Shown here in pieces: positions 9,363 to 20,943 of a stretch of 64,000 bases of DNA. The notes beneath the pieces were generated by a model, which was given only the letters and a program-made list of their open reading frames with translations, was not told the DNA's origin and ran no database searches. Positions within the stretch are counted from its first letter, which is position 1. Every line of letters begins with the position of its first letter. The position numbers and the translations under genes were made by a program. Origin of the DNA: Chondrus crispus (taxonomy: Eukaryota; Rhodophyta; Florideophyceae; Gigartinales; Gigartinaceae); NCBI RefSeq assembly GCF_000350225.1, contig NW_005178653.1:248001-312000 (forward strand), given 5' to 3'.

Positions 9363-12300
9363 ATGAGTGGCGAATATCCCACCTCGATTCGCTCCGAGCC
9401 CGCCGATGTGCGAGAGGCCGCGCTCCGCGTCCGAGTCGGCGACGGCGACGCTGGTCCTCGAGACCGCGAACCGTCGCCCGACTTCTCTGAAGGACGCGCT
9501 CGCGCGATGTACGATCGCATCGCGGAGTATATCGAGGATGTCCGAACATCCCTTCGCATCGACGTGTCGGATCACGTCTACGCACGCTGTATGGAAGAGC
9601 TACGCTCCTTGCACGAAGGGAGGTTTGATCGCGTCACCCAATCGTTGAAGAACCTCCGAACACTAGTCGACCGGCTACAAAGCCGACTAGCGCTCGTCGA
9701 GGATTGGCGTGTCGACTCCCGTGTCGACGACAGGGAAGGCCGTCCTAAGAGGCCGGCCTCGTCAAGACGACCCGACGCGCAACCCTTCCCCTCCGCGGAA
9801 CAAATGCACGCGCTTGCCCATATGACCGCGGAGCTCAATTCGATGCGGCGACGCGCACGCAATGTGGAACAGACTTCGACCGTCAGGTCGCCCGGAGTCC
9901 CTATGGAAGGGCCCGGTGCCACTGTTCCCCCGGGCGCGTCCGACGCGCAAGAGTTACGTCCGACCGGTACCGGCACCAGTCGGCACGCAGATGGAACCAG
10001 ACCACCGATGGACGCGAATGTCGCGCCCGAAACCCAAGCCCTCCCGTATGCCGCCGGAGGCATGCGGGAGATGAGACGCGTATGTAGTGCAATGCGCCTG
10101 TCATGCAGAGACCAAGGTCCGACGGTCCAGCACAAACAACGACAACAAAAACAACAACTGCCAACGGCACAGCGCTACGGAGTGTTCGAAGCTCCCTGTC
10201 CTCTTTAAGCGGGTTTGCGGCCCGCAGTAGCTCGGATCCCTGATAGGGGGGGCAAAGAGAAGGGCCCACCCCGGGATCGGTAAATGGTGGTAGAGACTTG
10301 TAAAGGCAACTGCTCGACGAGTTCGGAGGGGTGTCTAGGTAAACCTGGTCCGATGGGTCGTAAATCCAATGCTCGAAGAGCGCCTTGTACACCTTATACC
10401 CTTGATAAGGTCTTCGACGGCGACGTCGCAACGTAGCCCGTCGGGAAAGAAGAAAACATAGCAGCGCTACACCGTCGTACTGCCCGATGGCAAAGTACCA
10501 ACACCGGATCGGTTGCAACCAGATTCCGATGGAACCAACGCTGAGAAAAGCACCACTGGTGCACCAACACAGAAGCCCGATGGCTAATGACGTCACGTTG
10601 CGGATCGCAATCCTACAAGGTGGAACCAACTCAAGAGTAAGGGAAATTAGGATAGGGAAGTAAAGGAAAATTGATAAGGAAAAAGGGGACCCCCGAGCGC
10701 TGAGGATACCGTAGGCTAGAGTAGAAGGGAATGTCTTGGAAAAGACGGACTTCGACCAAGGCGATATCAAACTCTGGCAACTCGGGTTACCTTTACTGAC
10801 TCGTGAGTCAGAGGGCTAAGGTATATATCGCCCCGCCGGAGTCACTACAGTAGCTCTCGGCGCTAGATCCTAAATCTAATCTAAAGTTAGATAATTAATT
10901 TGTAACTAAATTAAAATAATTAATTAAAATAATAGTGTAAAATGAATCACGCTGAAGTCCCCCAATCCGGACTACAGTACCCCCCTGATTTCCCTTTCCC
11001 AGGCCGGGTATTGCAGTACAGCGTACCGTACGCGGACGACCAGGACCGTGGAGGAGCCGCCGGCGGATCAAGAGAACCGATTCTCTCTTTCGATCCTCGC
11101 TGGGGCGGCTACCAGCCGGTGGACCTCACCGCGCATCCCGGTCCGGTCAATATCTGAACGCTGCCCGTCATCCTTTTGGGACGTTGGGACCCGCGGCACC
11201 CGGGTTCGAGCCCGTCCATACCATAATACAGGAGTTCAGCGATGTCGCGAACTACCGCATGTATCGGTTGAACAATATATTGAAGCTCGTTACCTCGGGT
11301 GACGCGGGACGGATCGCGGAGTACGTCCAGCGCTGTCGTGGGATTCGTCCCACGATGCGCAGCTTCGACGGCACTGACGAGATTCAGTTACTACCGTTCC
11401 TGAAGGATATACGTATCACCTTCAACGCGCAACACCTAACCGAAGGTGTTGCCGTCCGCGTCTTCGCGCATTTTCTTGAACGCGACGCGGAAAGGTTGTA
11501 TACGAGTTACACCATGCGCGGACTACGCGCTGGCCAGCTTCACGACGACATAAGCTGGCCCGGTCTCGTTAACCAGTTCATCAAACGCTACCTCACGGAC
11601 GACGTGTTAGGTGAAGCGTTTAATGCGGTCGCGACTGCGCGGCAGCATCCCCACGAGACGGAGAACGCGTACGCCGATCGATTAGAGTCCGCCGCGTTCC
11701 GGGGCACCGCGGTGTTTACCGAACAAGCACTCGCGCATTATTTCGTGCGCGGACTAGCCCCGGCGACCCGAGTCGCCGTGGCTGAGACGGGGCAACGACT
11801 GCCCGGATCGTAGAAGACAGACCTCTCAAGTATCCGCCGAATAACGACGACGGAAGGTACTACATTCCGCGCTCGTCGCGGACTGCCCCTGCCGGATCCG
11901 AAACCGGCAGGGAGAGCGGGTCGACCATCGAGGTCGAACGCGACAAGTTCACCCGCGACATCCCTCCATATTGGAGGAGATGAGTGGCAGGCCGACCCTG
12001 TTCTCATCGCGACAGGCATGGTCCAAGGGGGAGGTCGACCTCCCACGCCGGCGTCAACGCAGTCGACCGGAAGCTTCGCCACCGCGTTCGCGCATACTCC
12101 GCGCCTGCCAAGTGGTACGGACCACAAAGTGCAGAGCTGGACATTTCGCGTCAAAGACGGGATCGCATATCGGCATGCGTCCCAAAGTTAACCGAAGAGG
12201 AGACGCGTCACGCGGCATCTTTCGCATCCACAGACGGTAGCGCGTACGTCTGTTGGCTATGCCGTACGTACGGACATGCCATGTATGCGTGTCCATTCCT

Positions 12301-12864
12301 GTTGCCCGAGCAACGGATGTTCACCGCGTACAGGAATTACAAGTACCAGATGGAGACGCGTTCTGGGATGCGCAACCTCCTCCAGCAATCGGTTCGCAAG
12401 GACCGATTTCCGCGTCAAGGGTACCCGAGTCGAGCGGGTGCGGGCGCCCGCTTCGCCCCCCGCAGTGGCGGGTACCGTCGTAACGAACTCGACCAACGCG
12501 GGAGACGCGACTTCCGCCAAGCGGACACGCGATATCCGCGTCAAGACGGAAGGGGAGATCGGGACCGTTCCTGACTCCCTCCGAGGGTACAGCACGCGAT
12601 AATGTACCTCCAGCACTGGGCCGGGGATGCGCGCGCCCTGCCCAGTGGGGAACGCGAAGGAGAGCCGATCCCCGCGGCCCGCAGATTCTACAACGTCCGA
12701 ACGTTGTGAATCAAGGCCTCGAAATTTCCGAGTACTTCGAGGAAGTCGCAAGACCGGGATGGACCACGCACGCGAACCCACTCGTCGAGGAACGCGAGGA
12801 CGCGCCAGCTGTCGGTAACAACGCGATTGGCTGCGATAGCTCCGGTAGCTCGAAAAACGCGTAA
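9363..12864 (+). pseudogene. Gypsy Gag, copy 1, broken and split by an insertion
   Basis: The ATG at 9363 opens a frame matching the intact Gag at 45752-48322. It is interrupted at 10082 by the 938 bp element and resumes at 11021. It then needs frame changes near 11160 and 11815-11985; stops at 11155-11157 and 11811-11813 end the separate pieces. Recognisable parts are the N-terminal coiled region, the capsid-like core ('FLKDIRITFNAQHLTEG', 'RLYTSYTMRGL') near 11360-11600, and a CCHC zinc knuckle (CWLCRTYGHAMYAC) near 12250-12290. The Gag stop, TAA at 12862-12864, is at the same place as in the intact copy. The A7 run that precedes the stop there is A5 here. Confidence 0.85.
10083..11020 (-). 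mobile_element. Solo-LTR-like insertion in Gypsy gag (938 bp, TSD GCGTA)
   Basis: On the plus strand it reads TGTAGTGCAAT...ATTGCAGTACA and is flanked by GCGTA at 10078-10082 and 11021-11025. Removing it rejoins the Gag frame ('MREMRR' to 'PYADDQDRGG'), as in the intact Gag. It is the diverged reverse complement of 25108-26236. It has TG...CA ends, 5 bp target duplication, a TATATA motif and no credible coding frame, so a solo LTR of an otherwise absent family is the best reading; a non-autonomous TRIM is the alternative. The 289 aa minus-strand frame over it has no domain and is not called. Confidence 0.8.
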
Positions 12865-13030
12865 AGACGGTTACGTTCGTGCGGTCGCGTGAGCCGTCTT
12901 GTCCCGATCCCATCGACTCGTCACCGCGAGCCCGACAAAGGCACGGGGGATATTTACCGATAATATTCCCCACGCCCCACGCGAAGACGCCGAGACTCGC
13001 GTGATTCCGGCGCAGTAGATAAGGGACGTC

Positions 13031-16000
13031 GTGGCTTCCGTATTCCCGACGCCCGAGAAGAAACCGCCCGAGCCCCCCGTGGGCTCTAAGCTGCGGGAGG
13101 ATCGCAAACCACGCAAGGACGCGACTAGTCGCGCGGACGTCAACGAACAACAGACGTTCCGCGACCAAGGAAGGAGGACGCGTAAACGCGGAAAGAGCCC
13201 GCGCCGAAGCCCCAGGCGAAACGACCTCGCTATTTGGACCGCGCCGAAGGTTGTCGACGGCTTCATCTGCTTGATGACGCCGAAGATATGTAATGTCCTC
13301 GGCTCGATAGCCACGGAGGACAACGCGTTCAAGCCCCACACTGTCGCCGTTGATACGTGCTCGGGATACAATGTAGTGAGGAAGGCAGACCTTCCTCCCG
13401 ACTGGACGCGTTATGTAATACGCGACGCGCCTCTGCCACGGCTGGCAGGCGCGAATAGCAACCCGCTCAAGTTTAGCGCAGTTGTCTGGCTGGCCGTCGG
13501 GCTCCGGAACACGACGTCCCGGGTTCCGCTCGTCGTCGCGGACCAGCTTGCGGTTCCCGTTGTCCTTGGGACCGCATTCGTTGACGCGCACGTGCGTCGT
13601 ATCGATGTCGACGGGCAGAAGCTCGACCTCCGTCAAGGTGGCTCCATTGCCATTGTCGACGGGAGGGGGAAGCCGTCTCCCCCGACCAGACGACAAGGCC
13701 GTCAGACGAGCCGCGCTGACGTACGCGAAGAAGCCCCGCATGCGATCCGTATTGCCCGCGGGGTTACCATCCTTGCGGTGTCACAAGCTCGCATACGCGT
13801 AACGACCGCGGGGAAGGGGCTCGTCTTCTTGGAACCCAAGCCGTCGCTTCAGCACCGCCACGGGGTGAGGTTGACCAACGGCGTGGCCGAGGTCCTACCG
13901 CACCGGACCTTCGAGGCCGTCGTCGCGAATTTTTCGCGTCGCACGAGGCGGCTACCAAAGCACACCATCGTTGGCTACGCGAAACGAAACCCCCTCGCGA
14001 TCCTAAGGCCCGAGCGCCGGGTCGCGGAGGAGATCGCGCACGCGTTGCACCTTACCGACTTGGACGACCAAGTCGGTGAGGTAGGAGCTGGCCAGCCAAG
14101 CTCCGCCGAGGAGGTGATCGCAAACGCGGAAGTACGATCAGCGGAATGCCCCCCGCCGATGGAGGGCACTGTACGGGTACCATATAAGGATCCCAAAAAT
14201 CCCGCAACAGATTGGAAAAAGGGAATGGATTTGTCATACATCACCGATGAAAAGTTACGCAGACAAGTCCTCGACATGCTACGAAAGCACTCGGGCTTGT
14301 GGGACGGTACACTCGGAACGATCCGAGCGACGGAACACCGTATCCCCCTCGGGCCAGGCACTAAGCCCATCCGCTCGATGCCCTATCGGAAAGGGCCCGC
14401 GATGCGCGAAATGGTCGCGAAAGAGGTCCACAAGATGCTGAATGCGGGAGTCATCGAACCCGCCACCACCGAATGGGCCTCCCCGGTAGTCCTAGTTCCG
14501 AAGAAGGACGGAACCCTTCGGTTCTGTGTGGACTACCGTCGCGTGAACGCGAAGACGCTAGCGGATTCGTATCCGCTGCCGCGTATGGACGATTGTATAG
14601 ATTCGCTTGGCGACGCGGCAGTCTTCACGAAGTTAGACTGCAACTCCGGCTACTGGCAGATATCAGTCACGCCGGAGGATCGCGACAAGATGACGTTCAC
14701 CACGCACATGGGGACGTTCCGCCATCTATGGATGCTGTTTGGGCTGAAAGGGGCACCGGCCACCTTTCAGGGCGCGCTCGACATCATCCTATGAGGCGTC
14801 CGTTGGCATATCTGCCTCGTCTATTTGAATGATTTCATCGTCTTTTTGCGTATGCACGAGGAGCACGCGAAACACCTCGACACTGTCTTGAGCCTGTTGG
14901 GGAGCGCCGACATCTCCCCCAAGCTCAAGAAGTGTAGCTTATTTCAGCCCAAGGTCCATTACCTGGGGCACGTTATATCCCCAGGTAAGCTCAGCGTCGC
15001 GGAGACCGCGGCCGACACGTTCGGGACGTTCACGTTCCCGTGGACTCTGACGCAGGTGCGCTCATTCCTCGGGACGTGCAACGTCTACCGCCGCTTCGTC
15101 AAGGGATTCGTCCGCTGACGGATATGACGCGTAAAGATGCCGACCCCAACTTCGACAATCCCACCGCGTTGCAACTACACGCGTTCGAGGAGCTCAAGTC
15201 GCGGATGATCGCCCCACCTATACTCGCGCTTCCGCGGTATGGACGACCGTACATGATAGATACGGACGCGAGCGCGTATCAGCTTGGCTGCACGCTGTTG
15301 CAGGAGCACGACGGGTCCAACGACTGGCGCCCCGTCGGCTACTGGTCCTACTCGCTGAACGAAAGCGAGAGGAACTACAGCGCAACTGAACGCGAGTGTT
15401 TCGCCTTAGTGTGGGCCGTCCGCACACTACGGCCGTACGTAGAAGGCACCAAGTTCACCGTCCGTACGGATCACGACGCGTTGAGGTGGCTCATGTCCCT
15501 CACCGAAAGTTCCGGAAGACTCACGCGTTGGCGTCTACGTCTGGCTGAATACGACTTCACCATTCAGTACCGCCCCGGACGCGTGCATCAGGTTCCGGAC
15601 GCGTTATCGCGTCTCATCTCGCCGAGGGTCGCCGACGACCCTCGCCCAGTCGTCGAGGTAGATGACGACATTCCCACCTTCGACGCCGGCATTACCATAC
15701 GCGACGTTTCGGGCGAGCTCGTGGACCACGTCTGCACCGCGAAGTGTGACCACAAGACCGTCCAGGTGCTCGTCACCACGCGGAAGCAAACCGAGACGCA
15801 AAGAAGAACCCGTGCTCGAGCACGCGACGAGCCGAGGGGCGACGACGAAATCTCGGCTCTAGAATGACCCACACGCTGTGGGAGGAGATCGAAGAATTTG
15901 ACGCGACCGATATCGAACGCGTAGAAGCCACCGAAGCCGACGCGTCTGACTCCCCGGTCGCCCCACCGCAGGACGACCTGCCGGCCCCTCTTACGATAGA

Positions 16001-16070
16001 GGAGATAGCCGAGGAGCAACGCGTTGAAGACTTCTGCCAAACGGTATTGGAAAGACAGTCTGAGTCCCAC
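13031..16070 (+). pseudogene. Gypsy Pol, copy 1 (protease, RT, RNase H), inactivated
   Basis: The frame from 13031 carries a retropepsin-like active site 'DTCSGYN' near 13352, then RT ('VLVPKKDG', 'FCVDYRRVNAKT') to a TGA at 14792-14794, where the other copy has Ser. Just after it, the polymerase motif YLDD is YLND (near 14824), removing a metal-binding Asp. A deletion near 15110-15120 shifts the frame after 'RRFVKGF'. RNase H follows ('DTDASAYQLGCTLLQ', near 15260) to a stop at 15867. The linker 15864-16070 ('EDFCQTVLERQSESH') should lead into the integrase, but homology ends there. An unbroken 494 aa antisense frame (12257-13741) is a composition artefact. Confidence 0.85.
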
Positions 16071-17280
16071 TGCAAAGGCGCTAAATGCCAGATCAATAAT
16101 AATCAGTGTTCCAGATAATCAAATTTTGTGAATTGATAAATATGTATAAAACAGCAATGGAACCAGTCACACAAGCCGAAAAAAATTGTAAAAGGTAGTA
16201 AATGTACAAACCAAAAGTAGTAGGGTCGATCATGTCTGTTAAAGGTCGTTACGTTGCTGTTATGGACATTACAATATTTTTTAGTAGTATGCTGGACCAC
16301 TGATGCGGGTCACGTATGGCTCGCGAGCCTGCGCCGCGGCGCACATATCTTAAGCCAACAAAGTGTTACTGCGTGAATTGCAAGGTAGTACAGTATCACG
16401 CTCCCACAGTACACATCTGCTAAGATGTCCATTGAGGAAGGAGATTCCTGCGCGGGATACATGCAAACTTCGGTTCTCTGCCCTCTGTATGGCGTCCAGT
16501 TAAGCCGTGCCGGGGTAGGTGGCATTTCTACATTTGTTGATGCCTGTTAAGGGGCATGCATAGAGGCGACAACGCCTTGTATCTCCGGTGCAATGACGGG
16601 CTCATGATTTAGGATGGAGTTCAGACTGCCGCGCTTAAACGTATTTGGAGGTGTTTCTTCGTTGCGTGCGCGTTTTGGCGAGCCGTTTCGGACAAAATGG
16701 TGCTATGGTCTCCTAGATTACGGCAACGCACATCCGGAGAGCCGTAGTCCGGCCACGAGACAGCGACAGGAGCTGCAGTTCATTTTGGGATCACGCACTG
16801 ATTGTCTGTCGTGCAATGAGTGGTTGGTTCATTCGGGTATCTTATTCCCTCGGACTGGTACCCGTGTACCGGAAAACTTGCAGGGTAGACGGAACGCGTA
16901 GCTCTAATTTCTGGGGCGGAAGCCGATTCGATGCTTATCGGAAACCGCTCAATAACCATTCCATGTTGCTAATGAAGGAAATTGCGCTGCTCTTCCCACA
17001 TTGTCCGGAGGGTTCCAGCTCGATGCTGTCCGAAGAATTACGAGGTGGAGTGCGGGAAGGACACGCTGGAGGTTGCGTCGGACTCGTTTGACACAGCGCG
17101 AGGCCGTCGCGTGCTGCCTGGCAATGTTACAATTTTTGGAAACAGCGGCACAACATGCTCCCCAGTGCACTGTATGGCATCCCTAAAAAATTGACATTCA
17201 CAATGGTTTGGAAACAGCGGCAAAAAATCCTCGTTTCATTCCGTCCAGAATCAAATGGTGTGTGCAATCGTGAGGGGCAC
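16071..17280. other. Unassigned insertion/junction DNA
   Basis: 16071-16300 is AT-rich, in contrast to the Gypsy DNA before it; 16301-17280 is mixed. No domain is recognised; a 95 aa frame at 16614-16901 has no features. GGAAACAGCGGCA occurs twice (about 17139 and 17209), about 70 bp apart. This replaces the integrase part of Gypsy copy 1. Confidence 0.4.
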
Positions 17281-17420
17281 GAAAAGGAAGACGAACGCCG
17301 CGCGTCCGCGCCCCCGCTGCCGACGGCGAGGGCACGCCGACGAGAAGACAAACGCACGCATGGGCCGGCGGCATACAACGACACCGCTGCCGTCACACTG
17401 CTTGCAACCGTTCCCGCAGG

Positions 17421-18160
17421 ACCGCGTTTCCTCCCCCCCTCGCTCCGGATGACAAGGGACGCGAAGAAGGAGACGCGCGTTGCGCGTTCGCGCCCTTGCC
17501 ACCGAAGGCGAGGGGCTCGCATAAGGAAAGACAGACGCTGCGCGTGCGTGCCCTCGCCTCCGAAGGCGAGGGGCGCACAGAACAGAACGTGCATCCCGCG
17601 CGTGCGTGCCCTCGCCCCCGAAGGCGAGGGGCGCAAAGAACAGAACGTGCATCCCGCGCGCCCACGCCCTCGCCTCCGAGGGCGAGGGGAGCGCGAAGTA
17701 TAAGAGAAACGTCCGCGCCCTCGCCCCGGATGGCGAGGGACGCGAAGGAGGAGACGCATGTTGCGCGTCCGCGCCATTTCCAACGAAGGCGAGGGCCGCG
17801 CACGAGGAAACACGGACGCGGCGCGTGCTTGCCCTCGCTACCGAAGGCGGGGGGCGGCCAGAACAAATCGTACGTCAGACATCCGCGCCCTCCCCACCTA
17901 AAAGCGAGGGACGCGAGAAGGATAAGGGAAACGTCCACGCCCTCGCCCCGGATGGCTAGGAACGCGAAGAAGGAGACGTGTGTTGCGCGTCCGCGCCCTC
18001 GCCACCGAAGGCGAGGGGCGCGCATAAAGAAAGACGGACGCCGCGCTTGCGTGCCCTCGCTCCCAAAAGCGAGGGGCGCACAGAACAGAACGTGCGTCGC
18101 GCGCGTCCGTGCCCTCGCCTCCGAAGGCAAGGGACGGGCGAAGGATAAGAGAGACGACCC
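17421..18160. repeat. Palindromic minisatellite with ~222 bp higher-order unit
   Basis: About 13 monomers of 51-58 bp, each with a core palindrome near CCCTCGCCnCCGAAGGCGAGGG and a variable arm. Four arm types recur in order. Type A ('...GGAGACG..GTTGCGCG') has cores near 17424, 17718 and 17939. Type B has cores near 17492, 17774 and 17996; type C near 17551, 17608, 17832 and 18054; type D near 17667, 17888 and 18112. This gives a 4-mer repeat of 221-224 bp, with one extra C in the first round. A degenerate monomer may lie at 17290-17345. Open frames over this array on both strands follow from its base composition and are not called. Confidence 0.85.
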
Positions 18161-18763
18161 CGCCAGTCCGCTCCCTGCAGAAGCACACCCCTGCACGGTG
18201 ATGAAGGGCGTGCGGCGAAGCGCAGTGAAGCTGCGAGGACCTGACGCCCCCACAGCGTGCGATGGCGAGGAGGAAAGGGGCCTGGAAGATCATAATACCG
18301 TCCTCCGCCGCCGCGCTACATTCGACAACGCATGCCGTGGCCCCGTGATAAGGATCAAAAGGAAGGATCTCGGGAGGCGGGCTGACCGCCCACGAATAGG
18401 CACTGCACGCCGCCTCTCTCGCCACCGCGCAGGAGCAACACAGTCGAGGGCCCGGTTCGTGGGGTAGACGTGTGGGACGGGAGGGACGTGAGCGCAAGGG
18501 CGCCGTGGAAAGGGACGCGAACAGAAGTCGTGAAAAGAAAAGACCGGGAAGGCAGGGCGAGCAATACGCTGACGCAAGGGCGATGGGCCGTGAAAGTTGA
18601 AGTGCTGCGGAGGGAGCTACAACCGCAGCTCACTGAAAACGGAAAGCAGAAGGCACCGAGCACGGACGGACAGGGGATCACGAGGGCGGTAAGGATGGCT
18701 GTCGCTCGGCTGCGAGGAGGTCACGGACAGTTCTACAAAGACCTGTGGACGCGGACGTCCACA
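18161..18763. other. GC-rich DNA before a Gypsy polypurine tract
   Basis: The last ~35 bases (with GTGGACGCGGACGTCC) match the end of pol at 41025-41058 and the block at 35183-35217, so this is probably the 3' end of a decayed Gypsy pol. A 104 aa frame (18470-18784) covers it; no integrase or chromodomain motif is clear. Confidence 0.4.
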
Positions 18764-18779
18764 CTTGAGAGGGGGGCCA
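18764..18779 (+). promoter_or_regulatory. Gypsy polypurine tract
   Basis: GAGAGGGGGG followed by CCA lies directly before the TGTAG of the LTR at 18780, as AAGGGGGGGGCCG does before the LTR of the minus-strand element. This fixes 18780-19272 as a 3' LTR on the plus strand. Confidence 0.7.
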
Positions 18780-19272
18780 TGTAGCATATCCCCCTCCCGG
18801 AAGTAGATTTAGATTAGATTTGAAAAAGAGTAGAGCCCGAGCTCTACAGTACCTCAGTGCGCGCGCACACGTGTACCCCACGTGTACGGGGGCGCGCACA
18901 TACACGTGTACGACACGTGTGCTGCCAGCCCGACGGCGAACAGCACTACAGTGCAGGCCGACCTGCACTACTGTAATGTTATGATAGGTGACTCTGTACA
19001 TTAAATATGAGCGGAACGCCGGCGGTGGAGGACGACAAGTACGGACTTGTCAAGCATCCTCCACCTTGGTCCGCCAGCTTACTTTTAGGTACTTCCGTTA
19101 GTTACGTAAGAGTAGCACCGTGTGCGCGTCCTCCCCGATCCCGCTCTACCACCGCTGCCTCGAGCCCGTGCTCGATACCGTGGGTGGGCCGTGCTTCTAT
19201 CTTCCCGCCGATCCGGGTCTTTCCGAACTGTCAGCACTCACCCCCCTCGTCGTTGGGGGTGATTATACTACA
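18780..19272 (+). repeat. Gypsy 3' LTR, subfamily B
   Basis: 493 bp, TGTAGCATATCC...GATTATACTACA. Its 3' part is very close to the solo LTRs of the satellite array (50067-50659 and copies), not to the subfamily A LTR at 8641. No matching target duplication: GGCCA before, CCTTT after. It abuts the RNase H frame of a different Gypsy element at base 19273. The hairpin core GACAAG-TACGGA-CTTGTC is present near 19034-19051. Confidence 0.8.
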
Positions 19273-20943
19273 CCTTTGTCGTTGAGACGGATGCGTCTTC
19301 GGTTTCTGTCGGGGCTGTGTGGGCTCAAAAGAAGAATGACGACGAGATACATCACATCCAGTACACAAGTCGTACTATGAATACATCTGAGCGCAAGTAC
19401 TCCGCTTGTGAGCGTGAGGCGCATGCGGTCATCTTCGTTTTGAAAAAAGTTCGTGTTTATGTGCTTTCGTCTACACCTTTCAAGTTGGTTACTGATCACC
19501 AGGCTCTTAGTTACGCCTTTCGCAAGAAGGACATCCACGGTCGTTTGGCTCGTTGGCTAAACTTCTTAGCCGATTACGACTTCACAGCAGAATATCGTCG
19601 GGGATCTGCAAATAGAGCAGCTGAATATCTCTCTCGTATTCAGCCCGAGAACAGAGACGACTCTAGTTGCCTCGAAGAGGGAGATCTTGCCTTGGCCATA
19701 ACCACCCCATTCTACACTGCAGAAGATCTAGAAGAGTCTTGTCGAGACATCATGTCATATCCGCAAAGCTAAACTCCGGTTAGATTGGATGATCACAGGA
19801 AATCTCGCATGAAGACTACTGCGAAGATCTTTCTTGTGTGGGGGTCTAAGCTTTTCCGCCGTACCATTCGTGATCTTCGTGTTGTTGTACCAATCTCCGA
19901 TCGTGAAAAAGTACTGAATGGTTTCCATGACGACATTGGGCATTGGGACTTGAGGACCACTCGTCAATTTGTCACAGAAAGATACTGGTGGCCAACCGTT
20001 TATATGGACGTAAGAGAATACGTAAAGAGTTGTGACGGGTGTCAGAAGGCACGCCCAATTCCCAAGTACAAGACCACGTTGCACCTTCCCATTTCAAGCT
20101 TGTTTGATGTTTTATCTATCGAATTTGCCAGCCCCTTCCCTGTCACCTTGTCCGGAAACCGCTTCGTGTTAGTTGCGGTCGAACACCTGACAGGAAGGCC
20201 AATTGCGATATCCACCGCTGATAGTACTGCTCAAGTGGTTCTTGACTTCGTCAAGAGAGAAATCATGTACTCATTCGGCCCTCCGCGGACCATTGTCTCT
20301 GACAATACAACAAGCTTCACAGCCTCGGCCGTTTCTAGCTTCATGGCTCGGAACGGTATCACGTGGCGCACAGTCCTCGCCTACGCTCCCATGTCTAATA
20401 GTAGAGCGGACAGAATGGTTGGAACTCTGAAGGCTGCCGTTCGAAAGACAGTTCTGGAGACCGGAATGGAGTGGGACAAAGCACTCACTCAAGTCCTGTA
20501 TGGATATCGCGGACGCGCCCTGAGAAATAGCGTGTCGCCTTTCGAATTAATGTATGGGGTCCCACCTCGGATGGACCCCGGCGCCGAGATGGGTGGAAGT
20601 GTAGTTGTTACTTCCTCCGACATTCACCGTCGTTTGGAACTTCTAGCTGCGTCTGTTCCGCGAGCAATTCGCTCCGGAACTTCAGCAGAGAAGAGGATCG
20701 GGGTTGCATCCTCTCACTTCTTCCAGCAGGGGAAAAGTGCTCGTGGCACGAGGAACCGCTTTCGGGGGCACGAAATGGCCTGCATTCGTCTCAAAGTTTT
20801 ACGGGCCATGTAGAATCCTAGAAGGGCGCCACCCTCGCTACGTGTTAGAGTCGCGTCATGGCCGAATATCGAGGAAACCTATACATGCTCGCCGACTCGT
20901 ACCCTATCGTGCAAGGAAACTTGACAACGACACTATGGAGTGA
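19273..20943 (+). pseudogene. Second Gypsy lineage: RNase H and integrase remnant
   Basis: The frame starts at once after the LTR with 'FVVETDASS', an RNase H first strand. It runs to TAA 19770-19772, then continues in the same frame as an integrase: a His/His/Cys/Cys zinc-binding region ('GFHDDIGHWD...SCDGC', near 19920-20045), the catalytic core to about 20480, and, after a frame change near 20790, the C-terminal part ('FYGPCRILEGR') to 20943. Of the DDE triad the first position reads Glu ('SIEFA'), the second is a normal Asp ('IVSDN'), and the third reads Asp ('SRADRM'). No LTR of this lineage is seen and RT is missing. Codon use is much less GC-rich than in the chromovirus copies. Confidence 0.8.

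Larger units (their letters stand above)
8641..16070 (+). mobile_element. Gypsy LTR retrotransposon, copy 1 (5' LTR, PBS, gag, pol; 3' end lost)
   Basis: The order is 5' LTR 8641-9285, PBS, gag and pol (protease, RT, RNase H). The match to the minus-strand element at 34.5-49.1 kb ends in the linker before the integrase at about 16070. The target duplication ATGGT (8636-8640) is seen only on the left. Gag is split by a 938 bp insertion and several frameshifts, and RT has a stop and an altered active site, so the copy is dead. No integrase of this copy is present. Confidence 0.85.

Noticed and set aside
9901..10770. 289 aa minus-strand open frame across the gag/insertion boundary
   Set aside because: It spans a proven insertion junction (TSD GCGTA), so it cannot be an old gene; no motif is seen.
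11198..11216. tRNA B-box-like GGGTTCGAGCCC
   Set aside because: It is inside the Gag frame (conserved as protein in the other copy) and no cloverleaf can be drawn around it.
12257..13741. 494 aa minus-strand open frame over Gypsy copy 1 gag/pol
   Set aside because: It mirrors coding DNA with known domains on the plus strand, starts and ends at no feature, and shows no domain; GC-rich codons leave the opposite strand open.
17421..18160. CRISPR-like look (palindromic repeats with variable spacers)
   Set aside because: The 'spacers' recur in fixed order as a higher-order repeat, repeats are imperfect, the host is eukaryotic, and no cas gene is present.
17393..18467. Open frames of 286 and 323 aa over the palindromic minisatellite
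   Set aside because: Both strands are open because the repeat is GC-rich and palindromic; the translations are low-complexity repeats.
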